64,000 bases of DNA from Owenweeksia hongkongensis DSM 17368 (GCF_000236705.1 NC_016599.1:2604001-2668000), one strand, 5' to 3'. Counted from the stretch's first letter, positions 18,720-27,550 are shown. The notes: generated by a model from the letters alone, not told the origin. Numbers and translations: made by a program.

Positions 18720-19144
18720 TTCAGTTTTTAGATTTGCCGAATGTATTATTGGGTAGGGAAGAAGATCTTAAAAATTGGCTTAAGGATTGTGCCAAGAGTC
18801 ATGAAAGCAGGATTAAGAATCTAGTGTATCACTTTATAGATAACGAGGAGATCACGGCTAGAAATGTTAGGCATTTGGAGCATAACTATGCCACTGATAT
18901 AATCACCTTCGGTTATTCCGAAGGGAGAAGGGTTAGTGGAGAGGTGTTTATAGGATATGAAACGGTGTTTGAAAATGCAGATGACCGTAGTATTCCAAAA
19001 GAGGATGAGTTGTGCAGAGTGATTGCTCATGGTCTACTGCATTTAATAGGTTTTGACGATCGTAGTGAAGAGGAAAAGGCTGAAATGAGGAGTGAAGAAG
19101 AAAATTGCCTAATTTTGCGCCCCAAAATTTTGAGAAGCAACTAG
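18716..19144 (+). CDS. ybeY: Endoribonuclease YbeY (rRNA maturation factor)
   Basis: A 142-residue metal-dependent RNase for 16S rRNA 3' maturation and ribosome quality control. The metal-binding motif is HGLLHLIGFDD: His105, His109, and Asp115 where proteobacterial enzymes have a third His. An acidic ligand at this position is, as I recall, usual in Bacteroidota, so the enzyme is expected to be active. The start overlaps the DUF4175 stop by four bases. The gene order with mnmG is conserved in the phylum. Confidence 0.93.
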   Translation: MIQFLDLPNVLLGREEDLKNWLKDCAKSHESRIKNLVYHFIDNEEITARNVRHLEHNYATDIITFGYSEGRRVSGEVFIGYETVFENADDRSIPKEDELCRVIAHGLLHLIGFDDRSEEEKAEMRSEEENCLILRPKILRSN

Positions 19145-19151
19145 TTATAGT

Positions 19152-19167
19152 TGTTTCACGTGAAACG
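19152..19167. promoter_or_regulatory. parS-like centromere site upstream of mnmG
   Basis: The 14-bp perfect palindrome GTTTCACGTGAAAC (19153-19166), extended to 16 bases, matches the consensus parS site TGTTTCACGTGAAACA at 15 of 16 positions. parS binds the ParB partition protein and normally lies near the replication origin. It sits in the 33-base gap between ybeY and mnmG. Confidence 0.75.
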
Positions 19168-19177
19168 AATTTAGTTT

Positions 19178-21049
19178 ATGACGAGAGGAGAATATGATGT
19201 AATTGTAGTAGGCGGTGGTCATGCTGGTTGTGAAGCAGCTGCGGCTGCGGCTAAAATGGGCAGTAAGACATTGCTTGTTACTATGAATTTGCAAACAATT
19301 GCGCAGATGTCGTGCAACCCTGCTATGGGAGGTGTTGCGAAAGGTCAGATTCTGAGGGAGGTTGATGCACTGGGTGGAATGAGTGGTATTATCACGGATA
19401 AAACCATGATACAGTTTCGTATGCTTAACAGGAGCAAAGGACCTGCAATGTGGTCTCCTAGAGCACAAAGTGATAGAATGCGTTTTGCGGAAGAATGGAG
19501 ATGGGCTTTGGAGTCCTTGCCTAATCTTGACTTTTTTCAGGATATGGTTACAGGCCTTATTGTTGAAGGAGGCAGGGTTGCCGGTGTTAAGACGGGTATA
19601 GGAGTTGAGATAAAAGCGAAGTCTGTTATTCTAACTAATGGCACATTCCTTAATGGTTTGATCCATTTGGGAGAAAAGCAATTTGGTGGAGGTCGTGCTG
19701 GAGAAAGGGCTTCTACTGGTCTTACACCTGAGCTAGCTGCTTTGGGCTTTGAATATGGAAGAATGAAGACAGGGACGCCTCCTCGTGTGGATGGCCGTTC
19801 TTTGGATTACTCCAAAATGGAAGAGCAGGCTGGCGATGAAAGGCCGGAGAAGTTCAGTTTTAGTAGCCAGACTAAGCCTTTAGAGACTCAGAGAAGTTGT
19901 CATATTACTTATACAAGTAATGAGGTTCATGAAATTTTGAAAGAAGGATTTGATAGGAGTCCAATGTTTAATGGGCAGATAGAAAGCACAGGTCCTAGAT
20001 ATTGTCCAAGTATTGAGGATAAGATCAATAAGTTTGCGGGTAAGGATAGACACCAGATTTTCGTAGAGCCTGAGGGTTGGAAGACTTGTGAGGTTTATGT
20101 TAATGGTTTTAGTACTAGCTTACCTGAGGATATTCAGTTTAAGGCGCTAAAAAGTGTTGCGGGGTTTGAAAACGTTCGCTTCTTTAGGCCTGGATATGCT
20201 ATTGAATACGATTATTTTCCTCCAACGCAGTTGAAATACACTTTAGAGACAAAGTTAATTGATGGCCTTTATTTCGCTGGTCAGATTAACGGTACTACTG
20301 GTTATGAAGAGGCAGCTTGTCAGGGATTAATGGCCGGTATTAATGCGCACAGAAAAGTGCAGGAAGGAGGTGAGTTTGTTCTCGGTCGTGATGAGGCGTA
20401 TATAGGCGTTCTTATAGATGATTTGATTACAAAGGGTACTGAGGAGCCGTATAGGATGTTTACATCCAGAGCGGAGTATAGAATCCTTTTGAGGCAGGAT
20501 AATGCAGACGAACGTCTTACGCGGAAGGGTTTTGATATTGGTTTGGCAGAGGTGTCAAGATTGGCGGAGTTGGAAGGGAAGCAATCAAAGGTTGAGGAAT
20601 TGAATCGCTTTTTGGAGAAACATGGTGTTGAACCTATGGATGTTAATCCTATTCTTGAGAGTAAGGGTTCTAGTTCTATAAAGCAAAAGCTTCGCTTGGA
20701 TGGTATATTATCTCGTCCTCAAATTGAGTTTACAGATTTGATGGAGTATGGTGAGTTGTCCAATTTTGTTTTAGACAATGGAATAACCCGTGAAGAGTGG
20801 GAGCAGGCAGAGATTAAAATTAAGTACCAGGGCTATATTAACAAGGAAAAGGAGAATGCCGAAAAGCTTTCTAGATTGTCGGATATACGCATTCCTGAGG
20901 GGTTTGATTACAAGAGGTTAAAGAGTCTGAGTTATGAGGGTTGTGAGAAGTTGAGCAGAGTTCAGCCTCAAACCATTGAACAAGCGAAGAAAATAAGTGG
21001 TGTAACGCCAAGCGATATTAGCGTATTGCTGGTTTACATGGGAAGATAA
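19178..21049 (+). CDS. mnmG: tRNA uridine-5-carboxymethylaminomethyl(34) synthesis enzyme MnmG (GidA)
   Basis: A 623-residue FAD-dependent enzyme that works with MnmE to modify the wobble uridine of several tRNAs. The FAD-binding GGGHAG is at residues 12-17, the conserved CNPAMGG at 46-52, a second signature GQINGTTGYEEAACQGL lies near 367-383, and the C-terminal helical tRNA/MnmE-binding domain is complete. It is flanked on both sides by parS-like palindromes, fitting the frequent location of gidA near replication origins. It likely shares a transcript with DUF4175 and ybeY. Confidence 0.97.
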   Translation: MTRGEYDVIVVGGGHAGCEAAAAAAKMGSKTLLVTMNLQTIAQMSCNPAMGGVAKGQILREVDALGGMSGIITDKTMIQFRMLNRSKGPAMWSPRAQSDRMRFAEEWRWALESLPNLDFFQDMVTGLIVEGGRVAGVKTGIGVEIKAKSVILTNGTFLNGLIHLGEKQFGGGRAGERASTGLTPELAALGFEYGRMKTGTPPRVDGRSLDYSKMEEQAGDERPEKFSFSSQTKPLETQRSCHITYTSNEVHEILKEGFDRSPMFNGQIESTGPRYCPSIEDKINKFAGKDRHQIFVEPEGWKTCEVYVNGFSTSLPEDIQFKALKSVAGFENVRFFRPGYAIEYDYFPPTQLKYTLETKLIDGLYFAGQINGTTGYEEAACQGLMAGINAHRKVQEGGEFVLGRDEAYIGVLIDDLITKGTEEPYRMFTSRAEYRILLRQDNADERLTRKGFDIGLAEVSRLAELEGKQSKVEELNRFLEKHGVEPMDVNPILESKGSSSIKQKLRLDGILSRPQIEFTDLMEYGELSNFVLDNGITREEWEQAEIKIKYQGYINKEKENAEKLSRLSDIRIPEGFDYKRLKSLSYEGCEKLSRVQPQTIEQAKKISGVTPSDISVLLVYMGR

Positions 21050-21055
21050 ATGACA

Positions 21056-21071
21056 CGTTCCACGTGAAACT
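21056..21071. promoter_or_regulatory. Second parS-like site downstream of mnmG
   Basis: GTTCCACGTGAAAC (21057-21070) lies seven bases after the mnmG stop and seven bases before the methyltransferase start. Over 16 bases it matches the parS consensus at 13 positions, and TTCC in the left arm is a common parS variant. Confidence 0.55.
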
Positions 21072-21077
21072 AAAGTT

Positions 21078-21959
21078 ATGATTGAAGTAAAAAGTTGCCC
21101 CGTTTGCGGGGCGTCTTCTTTTAAAGAGGTGTTTAAAGCGCCTTATTTTAGAGGTGACAATGAGTTGTTTGCAATTCAAGAATGTAATGAATGTAAGTTC
21201 TGGGTAACTAGTCCTCGGCCGGAAGATGCTGATTTGGGTAAGTATTATGACTCCGCTAATTACATTAGTCATAACAATAGTAGCAAAAGTTTAATGGATA
21301 AAGCGTATCAGGTAGTTCGTAATTATTCATTGAAAAAGAAGGTTCAGTTGATTTCCAGAATAGATAATGGCTCAAAGAGCTTGTTAGATTATGGAGCTGG
21401 GACAGGACACTTTTTACTTGAAGCTAAGAAGTCCGGTTGGAACATAGAAGGTGTTGAAATTTCAGGAGACGCTAGAGAGGTTGCTAAAAAGGACAATGCG
21501 CTTGAGCTTCATGATCCTGAGCAATTCGAGGTAGAAGGCGGTAAGTATTCCGTAATTACGCTTTGGCACGTGTTGGAGCATCTACCAAATTTGAATGAAC
21601 ACCTTCAGTCGTTTTACAATGGACTTCAGTCTGGAGGAAAATTGGTGATAGCCGTTCCTAATCACGAATCAAGCGATAGCAAACATTACGGTGAAAATTG
21701 GGCGGCACTTGATGTCCCACTTCATTTATGGCATTTTAAGAAATCAAGTATTCAGGCTCTTGCTAAAAAGCATGGCTTTGTTTTTAAAGAGGCGTTAAAT
21801 ATGCCTTTTGATAGTTTTTATGTTTCGTTGCTGAGTGAAAAGATTGGATCTGCTAAAGGGAGCTCTCTGAAGGCGCTAACTACGGGTTTAAAGAGCAATT
21901 TGAAGGGAAAATCTGACAAAAATATGAGTAGCCTTATTTATATTCTGGAAAGACCATAA
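21078..21959 (+). CDS. Class I SAM-dependent methyltransferase with N-terminal zinc ribbon
   Basis: A 293-residue protein. CPVC (residues 6-9) and CNEC (35-38) form a probable zinc ribbon. A Rossmann methyltransferase core follows with motif I LLDYGAGTGHFL (about 95-106) and the later HVLEHLPN and AVPNHES blocks. The architecture is common in Bacteroidota and in sugar or lipid C-methyltransferases, but the acceptor is unknown. The ATG is seven bases after the second parS-like site. The 108 bases downstream, between this gene and convergent holB, hold only a weak 7-bp stem (21970-21976 with 22029-22035) before a T-run. Confidence 0.82.
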   Translation: MIEVKSCPVCGASSFKEVFKAPYFRGDNELFAIQECNECKFWVTSPRPEDADLGKYYDSANYISHNNSSKSLMDKAYQVVRNYSLKKKVQLISRIDNGSKSLLDYGAGTGHFLLEAKKSGWNIEGVEISGDAREVAKKDNALELHDPEQFEVEGGKYSVITLWHVLEHLPNLNEHLQSFYNGLQSGGKLVIAVPNHESSDSKHYGENWAALDVPLHLWHFKKSSIQALAKKHGFVFKEALNMPFDSFYVSLLSEKIGSAKGSSLKALTTGLKSNLKGKSDKNMSSLIYILERP

Positions 21960-22067
21960 ATAAGGCGCTTAGCTTTGATTTTATGCGTCTGGGGGGTTGT
22001 GTGTCTAAAAGATTGAGAAATGCGCAGAAAAGCTATTTTTTAAAGCCTGTTTGTAGGTGATTGTGTA

Positions 22068-23204
22068 TTAGGGTTTTATACGAAGGTGGCGGGCCATATT
22101 TAGGCTTAAATCAGTCAAAACTATTTTTGGGTTAGCATTTCTTCCAATATCGTAAGCTGCGACATCTAAATCCTGCAAAATTCGTGGGGTGTTTCCAACA
22201 TGTACGAATGGTGCAAATTTTGACAACTCAAAATTCACCTCTTGAAATATCTGGTTAAAGTCTTCAAGGGTTTTGTAGTGAATATTTAAGGAGTCGCGAA
22301 AAGTCTGGCTGCAAAAAGAGAGGAAGTGTTTAATTTTTTCTCTATCAAACTTTCCACATTCTTCAGCCCATCCGATAATCTGTTTTAAATCTGCAGTGAA
22401 ACAACTTCGAACCCAGTGGCTAAAAAGTTTTGCGTAATCACTATAGGTTTCCGCTTTTTCTGCTAGTCTTTTTGCTTGAGCCAAGTTTCCATCAGCCATT
22501 CTAGCGATTACCTGTGCAGGTCCACTTTCAAGGTTTTCTTCTCTTTGAAGAAAAGCATGAGTTTCATTAAAGGTGAATTTTGGAATAAATACCTTTTGAC
22601 AGCGACTAGTAATTGTTTTCAGAAGAGAGTCGGGATCCTCAGAAACAAAGATGAAAAGGGTTTTTTGAGGAGGCTCCTCCAGCAGTTTAAGGAGCTTATT
22701 TGAGGCACTGGCATTCATTCGTTCTGGCATCCATAGAATCATCACTTTATGTTTACCAGAGTAAGATTTTAATTGGAGTTTCCTGAGCATTTGAGCGCTT
22801 TCATCCACGCCAATTTGGGCCTGCTTATTTTGCACACCAAGTGCCTCAAGCCATCCGTATATGCTGAAATACAAGTCTTTTTGAACCATTTGTTTCCAGT
22901 CACTTAAGAAATCAGTACTGAAAACTTTTGAGGTGCTTTTCCCTTGCTTTGCTATAGGGTAGACGAAATGTAAATCCGGGTAATTGAAGGAAGCCATTTG
23001 CTTACAAGAGCTGCATGTTCCACAACTATCTCGCTCCGAAGGGTTTTCGCAAAGAAGATATTGCGCATAAGCTATGGCTAAAGCTAATGCTCCGTTGCCT
23101 TCAGGGCCATAAAAAAGCTGACTATGACTAACCCTATTGTGACGAATAGTATCAATCAATTGTTGCTTTAAAGCTTGGTGCCCTACAATTTCTTCAAACT
23201 TCAT
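22068..23204 (-). CDS. holB: DNA polymerase III delta' subunit
   Basis: A 378-residue clamp-loader subunit. The start ATG at 23204 gives the conserved N terminus MKFEEIVGHQALKQQL; an in-frame ATG 20 codons upstream is less likely. A Walker A-like loop is FYGPEGNGALA, where the usual lysine is replaced, as expected for the non-ATP-binding delta' subunit. A four-cysteine zinc module (CENPSERDSCGTCSSC) and the LLKLLEEPPQKTLFIF segment are typical. It is divergently transcribed from pgk across a 53-base gap. Confidence 0.93.
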   Translation of the reverse strand: MKFEEIVGHQALKQQLIDTIRHNRVSHSQLFYGPEGNGALALAIAYAQYLLCENPSERDSCGTCSSCKQMASFNYPDLHFVYPIAKQGKSTSKVFSTDFLSDWKQMVQKDLYFSIYGWLEALGVQNKQAQIGVDESAQMLRKLQLKSYSGKHKVMILWMPERMNASASNKLLKLLEEPPQKTLFIFVSEDPDSLLKTITSRCQKVFIPKFTFNETHAFLQREENLESGPAQVIARMADGNLAQAKRLAEKAETYSDYAKLFSHWVRSCFTADLKQIIGWAEECGKFDREKIKHFLSFCSQTFRDSLNIHYKTLEDFNQIFQEVNFELSKFAPFVHVGNTPRILQDLDVAAYDIGRNANPKIVLTDLSLNMARHLRIKP

Positions 23205-23229
23205 ATGCTGGAGCTTAATATTAAGAGTG

Positions 23230-23237
23230 TATTTTTG
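23230..23237 (+). promoter_or_regulatory. -7 promoter element of pgk
   Basis: TATTTTTG matches TAnnTTTG and lies 20 bases before the pgk ATG. A good -33 TTTG is not evident. Confidence 0.4.
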
Positions 23238-23257
23238 ACGCCCAAAATTAGCTAAAC

Positions 23258-24448
23258 ATGACAACAGTAGAAGATATTCAATACAACAATGGTAGGGTGC
23301 TTATTCGAGTGGACTTTAATGTGCCACTGAATGATGACCTGAAAGTAACTGATGACAACAGAATCAGAGCTACCATACCAACAATAAAAGCGGTGCTAAA
23401 AAACGGAGGTCGTCCGATATTAATGTCTCATTTAGGTAGGCCTAAAGGTGCATATGACGACAAGTTTAGCCTAAGTAACATAGTTTACAAGCTTGAAGAG
23501 CTGCTTGGTGCAAAAGTGAACTTCGCTTTGGATTGCGTAGGCGATGAAGCTGTAGAAGCCAGCAACAATCTTAAGTCAGGCGAAGTGTTGTTACTGGAAA
23601 ATTTAAGATTTCATGAAGGTGAAACCTCTGGAGATAAAGGATTTGCCCAAGAGCTTGCAAAAAATGGCGATTATTATGTGAATGATGCTTTTGGTACAGC
23701 ACATAGAGCCCACGCCAGCACTGCTGTAATAGCAGAGTTTTTCAAGGGAAAGAAAGCCTTTGGATTGGTGATGGCAGCAGAAATAGAAAACGTAACAAAG
23801 GTGTTAAATAGTACCGAAAAGCCGGTAACAGCAATCGTTGGAGGAGCAAAAGTTTCTTCTAAGATTGCTATTCTTGAGAACTTGGTTTCAAAATTGGATA
23901 ACCTAATTATCGGTGGAGGAATGGCCTATACTTTCCTTAAAGCTCAGGGCGGAAAAGTTGGATCAAGCTTGGTGGAAGATGACTTTTTAGAAACCGCAAG
24001 AGAAATTCTAAAAACAGCGGAAGCCAAAGGAGTTAAGGTTTACCTTCCTGTTGACTCGGTGAATGCTGATAAGTTTGACAATAATGCTGCTAAAGAAACT
24101 ACCCCAGCTGATGAAGTGAAAGATGGCTGGATGGGCCTTGATGTGGGACCGGAAACCGTTACCATGCTTGATGAAGTTTTGGTTAATTCCAAAGTGATTC
24201 TATGGAACGGCCCGATGGGTGTTTTCGAGTTTTCAAACTTTGAATTTGGAACAAGGGAAGTTGCTAAAAGTATTGTGAAGGCTACTGAAGCCGGTGCTTT
24301 TAGTATTGTTGGCGGTGGAGACTCTGTGGCAGCTGTAAAGCAGTTCGGAATGGCTGATCAGGTAAGTTACGTTTCTACGGGGGGCGGAGCAATGCTTGAG
24401 TACCTAGAGGGGAAGGAGCTCCCTGGCATCAAGGCTATCCTTAATTGA
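23258..24448 (+). CDS. pgk: Phosphoglycerate kinase
   Basis: A 396-residue glycolytic enzyme that transfers phosphate from 1,3-bisphosphoglycerate to ADP. The N-terminal domain shows RVDFNVPLND and MSHLGRPKGAYD. The nucleotide domain shows AIVGGAKVSSKI, NGPMGVFEF and the glycine-rich GGGDSVAAV, ending STGGGAMLEYLEGKELPG. Length is normal for the family. The last 45 bases overlap the end of the opposing cvpA gene, the longest antisense overlap in the window. Confidence 0.97.
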   Translation: MTTVEDIQYNNGRVLIRVDFNVPLNDDLKVTDDNRIRATIPTIKAVLKNGGRPILMSHLGRPKGAYDDKFSLSNIVYKLEELLGAKVNFALDCVGDEAVEASNNLKSGEVLLLENLRFHEGETSGDKGFAQELAKNGDYYVNDAFGTAHRAHASTAVIAEFFKGKKAFGLVMAAEIENVTKVLNSTEKPVTAIVGGAKVSSKIAILENLVSKLDNLIIGGGMAYTFLKAQGGKVGSSLVEDDFLETAREILKTAEAKGVKVYLPVDSVNADKFDNNAAKETTPADEVKDGWMGLDVGPETVTMLDEVLVNSKVILWNGPMGVFEFSNFEFGTREVAKSIVKATEAGAFSIVGGGDSVAAVKQFGMADQVSYVSTGGGAMLEYLEGKELPGIKAILN

Positions 24449-24961
24449 TGGCGGAATAAAATCAAAGGGGGATTCTTTCTGGTCAAAATCAGTGGAGAGT
24501 CCTCCTATATAAAGACTTGCGTCCAAAAGGTATTCATATACGATGCTCTTCTTAAGTTGTGGGGAATTTTTTTTCCATTGATTGAACCACGGCTGAGCAA
24601 AGAATATAAACAGACAGAGGAGGAGTAGGCTTTTGAGGAAACCAAAAATTCCGCCAAGAACGCGGTTTACCATACCGAGCATCATAAACTTTAGCATTTT
24701 GGTAAGGATAAATGCGAGAGCATAAAGACCCAATGAAATAACTAGGAATACAGAAATGTAGCCAGCAATTTCTAATGTGGTTTCTGAGGCCTCAAAATGC
24801 TTAGCAAGCCACTTGGACATTTCTGCGGAATAGGTGTAAGCAAAATAGATTCCGAGTATAATAGACAGCACCGAAGCTAACTCGTGTACCAAACCTTTTA
24901 ATAGCCCGCGGACAAGGCCATAGACTAAAGGTAGTAAGAGAAGAATGTCAACAAAATTCAA
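24404..24961 (-). CDS. CvpA family membrane protein
   Basis: A 185-residue inner-membrane protein with four hydrophobic helices. It begins MNFVDILLLLPLVYGLVRGL, matching the start of CvpA (colicin V production) family proteins, whose GLxxG-type first helix and central membrane core are present. The C-terminal 60 residues are hydrophilic. The biochemical role of the family is not settled. The gene end overlaps pgk by 45 bases, so full expression of both genes would give complementary RNA ends. Confidence 0.85.
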   Translation of the reverse strand: MNFVDILLLLPLVYGLVRGLLKGLVHELASVLSIILGIYFAYTYSAEMSKWLAKHFEASETTLEIAGYISVFLVISLGLYALAFILTKMLKFMMLGMVNRVLGGIFGFLKSLLLLCLFIFFAQPWFNQWKKNSPQLKKSIVYEYLLDASLYIGGLSTDFDQKESPFDFIPPSIKDSLDARELLPL

Positions 24962-25002
24962 GATATAGTCCTTTTAGAGGGCTTCAAAAGTATTTTAAAT
25001 AA

Positions 25003-25341
25003 ATGAATAGGGAAGAACTTAAAGTAAAGTGGGAAAAGCTCGTAAAAGACGTTTCTGCTCGTTTTGGAGATGGTGAGGAACTAGATCTTGATGCTATTAT
25101 ATTTTTGGTAGGTGTGCAAGAGCTAGGAATGGGCTTCGGAAAATTCAAGAAGGATGAAAAGCTGAACCTTATGCATATCGCCATTTGCCGTGTACTAGAA
25201 CCTTACGGATATTACGAATATGAAGGACGTGATCCTGACGGATGGCCACATTATAAGGTGATAGAACAGCTGCCATCTCTGAAGCCCGGGGAGCAGAGCC
25301 TACTTATGAAAGAGGCTTTAGTAAGGTATTTTGAAAATTAA
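25003..25341 (+). CDS. Conserved-looking hypothetical protein
   Basis: A 112-residue soluble acidic protein without signal peptide or membrane segment. Residues 28-70 (DAIIFLVGVQELGMGFGKFKKDEKLNLMHIAICRVL) look like a helical core, followed by a tyrosine-rich stretch (GYYEYEGRDPDGWPHYKV). I recall similar unnamed proteins beside pheS/cvpA genes in flavobacteria, but no function is known to me. Its stop overlaps the stop of the convergent lipoprotein gene by four bases. A 41-base gap separates its start from divergent cvpA, so both promoters must overlap there. Confidence 0.7.
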   Translation: MNREELKVKWEKLVKDVSARFGDGEELDLDAIIFLVGVQELGMGFGKFKKDEKLNLMHIAICRVLEPYGYYEYEGRDPDGWPHYKVIEQLPSLKPGEQSLLMKEALVRYFEN

Positions 25342-25724
25342 GGCGAATAAACGCAGCCAGGAACATTAGGGTCATATACTTCCAAATACACAGTTTTGGT
25401 TACCCTTTCATTTGGCTCAAGTCTAATATCAGCGCAGCCCATATAGGCAAAAGGATTAGCTCCTCTTGTGGCGCGGATCAATAAAACTGCGTTCTGATCG
25501 TATGTAAAGCTTACTTTTCCATTTTGGTCAGTTATACCTAACATATCAACCGTATTTCCCTGTACAGGAGTAAATACCTCCACGTTTACGTTTGCCACAG
25601 AAATACTGTCGTCATAAGTTTTTACCACTATAGTAAAGGGGTATTCAGGGTCTAAATCTTCTTTCTTGCATGAGAATATCAAGGCAAGGGAAAGAATAAT
25701 AAGGGGGAAAAATATCTTTTTCAT
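25338..25724 (-). CDS. Tandem lipoprotein 3 (single Ig-like domain)
   Basis: A 128-residue predicted lipoprotein: signal peptide with lipobox IFSC at about 16-19, followed by KKED. The mature part is one beta-sandwich of the carboxypeptidase-regulatory type (TIVVKTYDDSISVANVNVEVFTPVQG, then TDQNGKVSFTY) and ends with a cysteine-containing tail. It is the third of three tandem paralogs and the most divergent at its C terminus. The function is unknown; the fold is common in surface-exposed and adhesive modules of this phylum. Confidence 0.7.
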   Translation of the reverse strand: MKKIFFPLIILSLALIFSCKKEDLDPEYPFTIVVKTYDDSISVANVNVEVFTPVQGNTVDMLGITDQNGKVSFTYDQNAVLLIRATRGANPFAYMGCADIRLEPNERVTKTVYLEVYDPNVPGCVYSP

Positions 25725-25731
25725 AATTAAC

Positions 25732-26079
25732 TTAACATCCGTTGGTAGCTTGTTGGCTAAATGGTTTTAGCTCAATATATATCGTTTTGTGGCCTTTGCT
25801 TATTATCTCCGAAGTACATGAACGGGCACTCCCTTTTGTTATTTCTATTTCGGCATGCGTAGCTTGTTCAAAAATAAAACGAACTTCTCCGTTTTCGTCA
25901 GTTCTACGAAATATACTTGTGCCTCCTGTAGTAGCCTCATATAGATGTACGGATGCATCATTAACTACAGAAGACTCGGTTGAAACCAAAACAGTAAGCT
26001 GGTACAAATCGGCCTCTTTTTTACATGATAAAAAAGACAAAGAAATAATAGAAAGAAATGCTATTAAAACCTTTTTCAT
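25732..26079 (-). CDS. Tandem lipoprotein 2 (single Ig-like domain)
   Basis: A 115-residue lipoprotein paralog: lipobox FLSC near residue 19, then one beta-sandwich (LTVLVSTESSVVNDASVHLYEA, TDENGEVRFIFEQ). The ending TIYIELKPF...NGC is shared with the first paralog, and a mid-domain cysteine (ARSC) could pair with the terminal one. It is separated by six to seven bases from its neighbours and is clearly in the same transcript. Confidence 0.7.
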   Translation of the reverse strand: MKKVLIAFLSIISLSFLSCKKEADLYQLTVLVSTESSVVNDASVHLYEATTGGTSIFRRTDENGEVRFIFEQATHAEIEITKGSARSCTSEIISKGHKTIYIELKPFSQQATNGC

Positions 26080-26085
26080 ACTATT

Positions 26086-26454
26086 CTAGCAGCCGTTATG
26101 TGCTCGATCCACAAATGGTTTTAGGTCAATATAAATAGTGTTTTCACCTCTATTTACTTCTGCAAAGCCGCAAGCCTGAAAAGATCCTTTTGCTACTTCA
26201 ATCTCCACAATCACCTTATTTTCAAAGCTAAACTTAGCCTCGCCTTTATCATCAGTAGTATACCAGTAGTCTATTATTGAATTAGAAACAGGTGCAAATA
26301 AATGAACGTTAGCGTTTTGTACTCTTACAGAGTCGTACGTTGTAATGACCACTGTAAGTTCATAGTCTCGTGTATCTTTTTCACAAGATGTGGTGCTAAT
26401 GGCAACTCCCAAAAGGAGTAATAATGCACCGATAACCGGAAGAAGTCTTTTCAT
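26086..26454 (-). CDS. Tandem lipoprotein 1 (single Ig-like domain)
   Basis: A 122-residue lipoprotein, first gene of the three-paralog operon. The signal peptide ends at a lipobox TTSC (residues 21-24), followed by EKD. The beta-sandwich shows LTVVITTYDSVRVQNANVHLFAP and TDDKGEAKFSFE, with the conserved ending TIYIDLKPF...HNGC. Binding partner unknown. A minus-strand -7 promoter element lies 35 bases upstream. Confidence 0.7.
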   Translation of the reverse strand: MKRLLPVIGALLLLLGVAISTTSCEKDTRDYELTVVITTYDSVRVQNANVHLFAPVSNSIIDYWYTTDDKGEAKFSFENKVIVEIEVAKGSFQACGFAEVNRGENTIYIDLKPFVDRAHNGC

Positions 26455-26488
26455 GAGTGTAGATAATAATTCACATCTTTGCCAAAAG

Positions 26489-26496
26489 CAAATATA
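26489..26496 (-). promoter_or_regulatory. -7 promoter element of the lipoprotein operon
   Basis: Minus-strand TATATTTG fits TAnnTTTG, 35 bases before the first lipoprotein start. It lies in the 76-base gap shared with divergent pheS. Confidence 0.35.
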
Positions 26497-26530
26497 GTAA
26501 TTAACGTATACGATAGGTTTTTCGCCTTTT

Positions 26531-27550
26531 ATGGAAGCTAAAATTAAGGGATATCTTCAAGAAGTAGAAAGCTTCAATGAGTCTGATGGAGCTAAGATAG
26601 AGGAATTTAGGATAAAATTTTTGGGTCGAAAAGGGCTGATACCTGCGCTGTTTGACGAGTTCAAGGCTTTACCCGGTGATCAAAAACGGAATGTGGGGAA
26701 ACCTCTAAATGAGTTAAAGCAAGCTACTTCGGCTAAAGTTGAGGAGCTAAAAGCGAACTCAGGCGCTGGAGAAAGTGTGAAAATGCACTATGATCTCAGC
26801 CGTCCAGGAGGAGAAATTGGCTTAGGAAGCCGCCATCCAGTAAACTTGGTGAAGAATGAAATTATTCAAATTTTTGAAAGGATAGGGTTTAACGTAAGTG
26901 AAGGACCGGAAGTAGAGGACGACTGGCATAATTTCACAGCATTAAATTTTCCGGAGGAGCATCCAGCTCGAGACATGCAGGATACATTCTTTGTAGCAAG
27001 GAATCCAGACTGGGCTCTTCGCACTCATACAAGTAGTGTTCAGGTTCGCACTATGGAAAATCAAAAACCACCAATTCGTACTATTTCGCCAGGAAGAGTA
27101 TTTAGAAATGAGGCAATTTCTTCGCGCTCGCACTGTATCTTTCATCAAGTAGAAGGACTTTATATTGACAAGAATGTGAGTTTTGCAGACCTGAAGCAAA
27201 CACTACTTTACTTTGCTCAGGAATTCTTTGGTAAGGATACAAAGATCCGACTTCGTCCATCATACTTTCCTTTTACCGAGCCGAGTGCCGAGATGGATGT
27301 GTACTGGGGTTTGGAAAATGAAGTGGACTACAGAATGACCAAAGGAACTGGTTGGTTGGAAGTAATGGGTTGCGGAATGGTGGACCCAAATGTGCTGGAA
27401 AACTGTGGAATAGACTCTAAAGAATATAGCGGTTATGCTTTTGGAATGGGCGTAGAACGAATTGCGATGCAACGATTCCAAATCAGTGATATCCGACTTT
27501 TATTTGAAAATGATCAGCGCTTTTTAGAGCAATTCAAATCTGCTCTTTAA
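26531..27550 (+). CDS. pheS: Phenylalanyl-tRNA synthetase alpha subunit
   Basis: A 339-residue class II aminoacyl-tRNA synthetase subunit. An N-terminal coiled-coil tRNA-binding arm (1-90) is followed by the catalytic core with motif 1 near [10 protein letters not shown], motif 2 [15 protein letters not shown], and motif 3 [15 protein letters not shown] at the C terminus. The beta subunit gene pheT is not adjacent; the next gene runs the other way, so the two subunits are encoded apart. The stop overlaps the end of the pterin dehydratase gene by four bases. Confidence 0.96.
   Translation: MEAKIKGYLQEVESFNESDGAKIEEFRIKFLGRKGLIPALFDEFKALPGDQKRNVGKPLNELKQATSAKVEELKANSGAGESVKMHYDLSRPGGEIGLGSRHPVNLVKNEIIQIFERIGFNVSEGPEVEDDWHNFTALNFPEEHPARDMQDTFFVARNPDWALRTHTSSVQVRTMENQKPPIRTISPGRVFRNEAISSRSHCIFHQVEGLYIDKNVSFADLKQTLLYFAQEFFGKDTKIRLRPSYFPFTEPSAEMDVYWGLENEVDYRMTKGTGWLEVMGCGMVDPNVLENCGIDSKEYSGYAFGMGVERIAMQRFQISDIRLLFENDQRFLEQFKSAL

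Noticed and set aside
21960-22067. Replication origin next to mnmG
   Set aside because: No DnaA-box matches (TTATCCACA-like) or AT-rich unwinding element were seen; only the parS-like sites support origin proximity.
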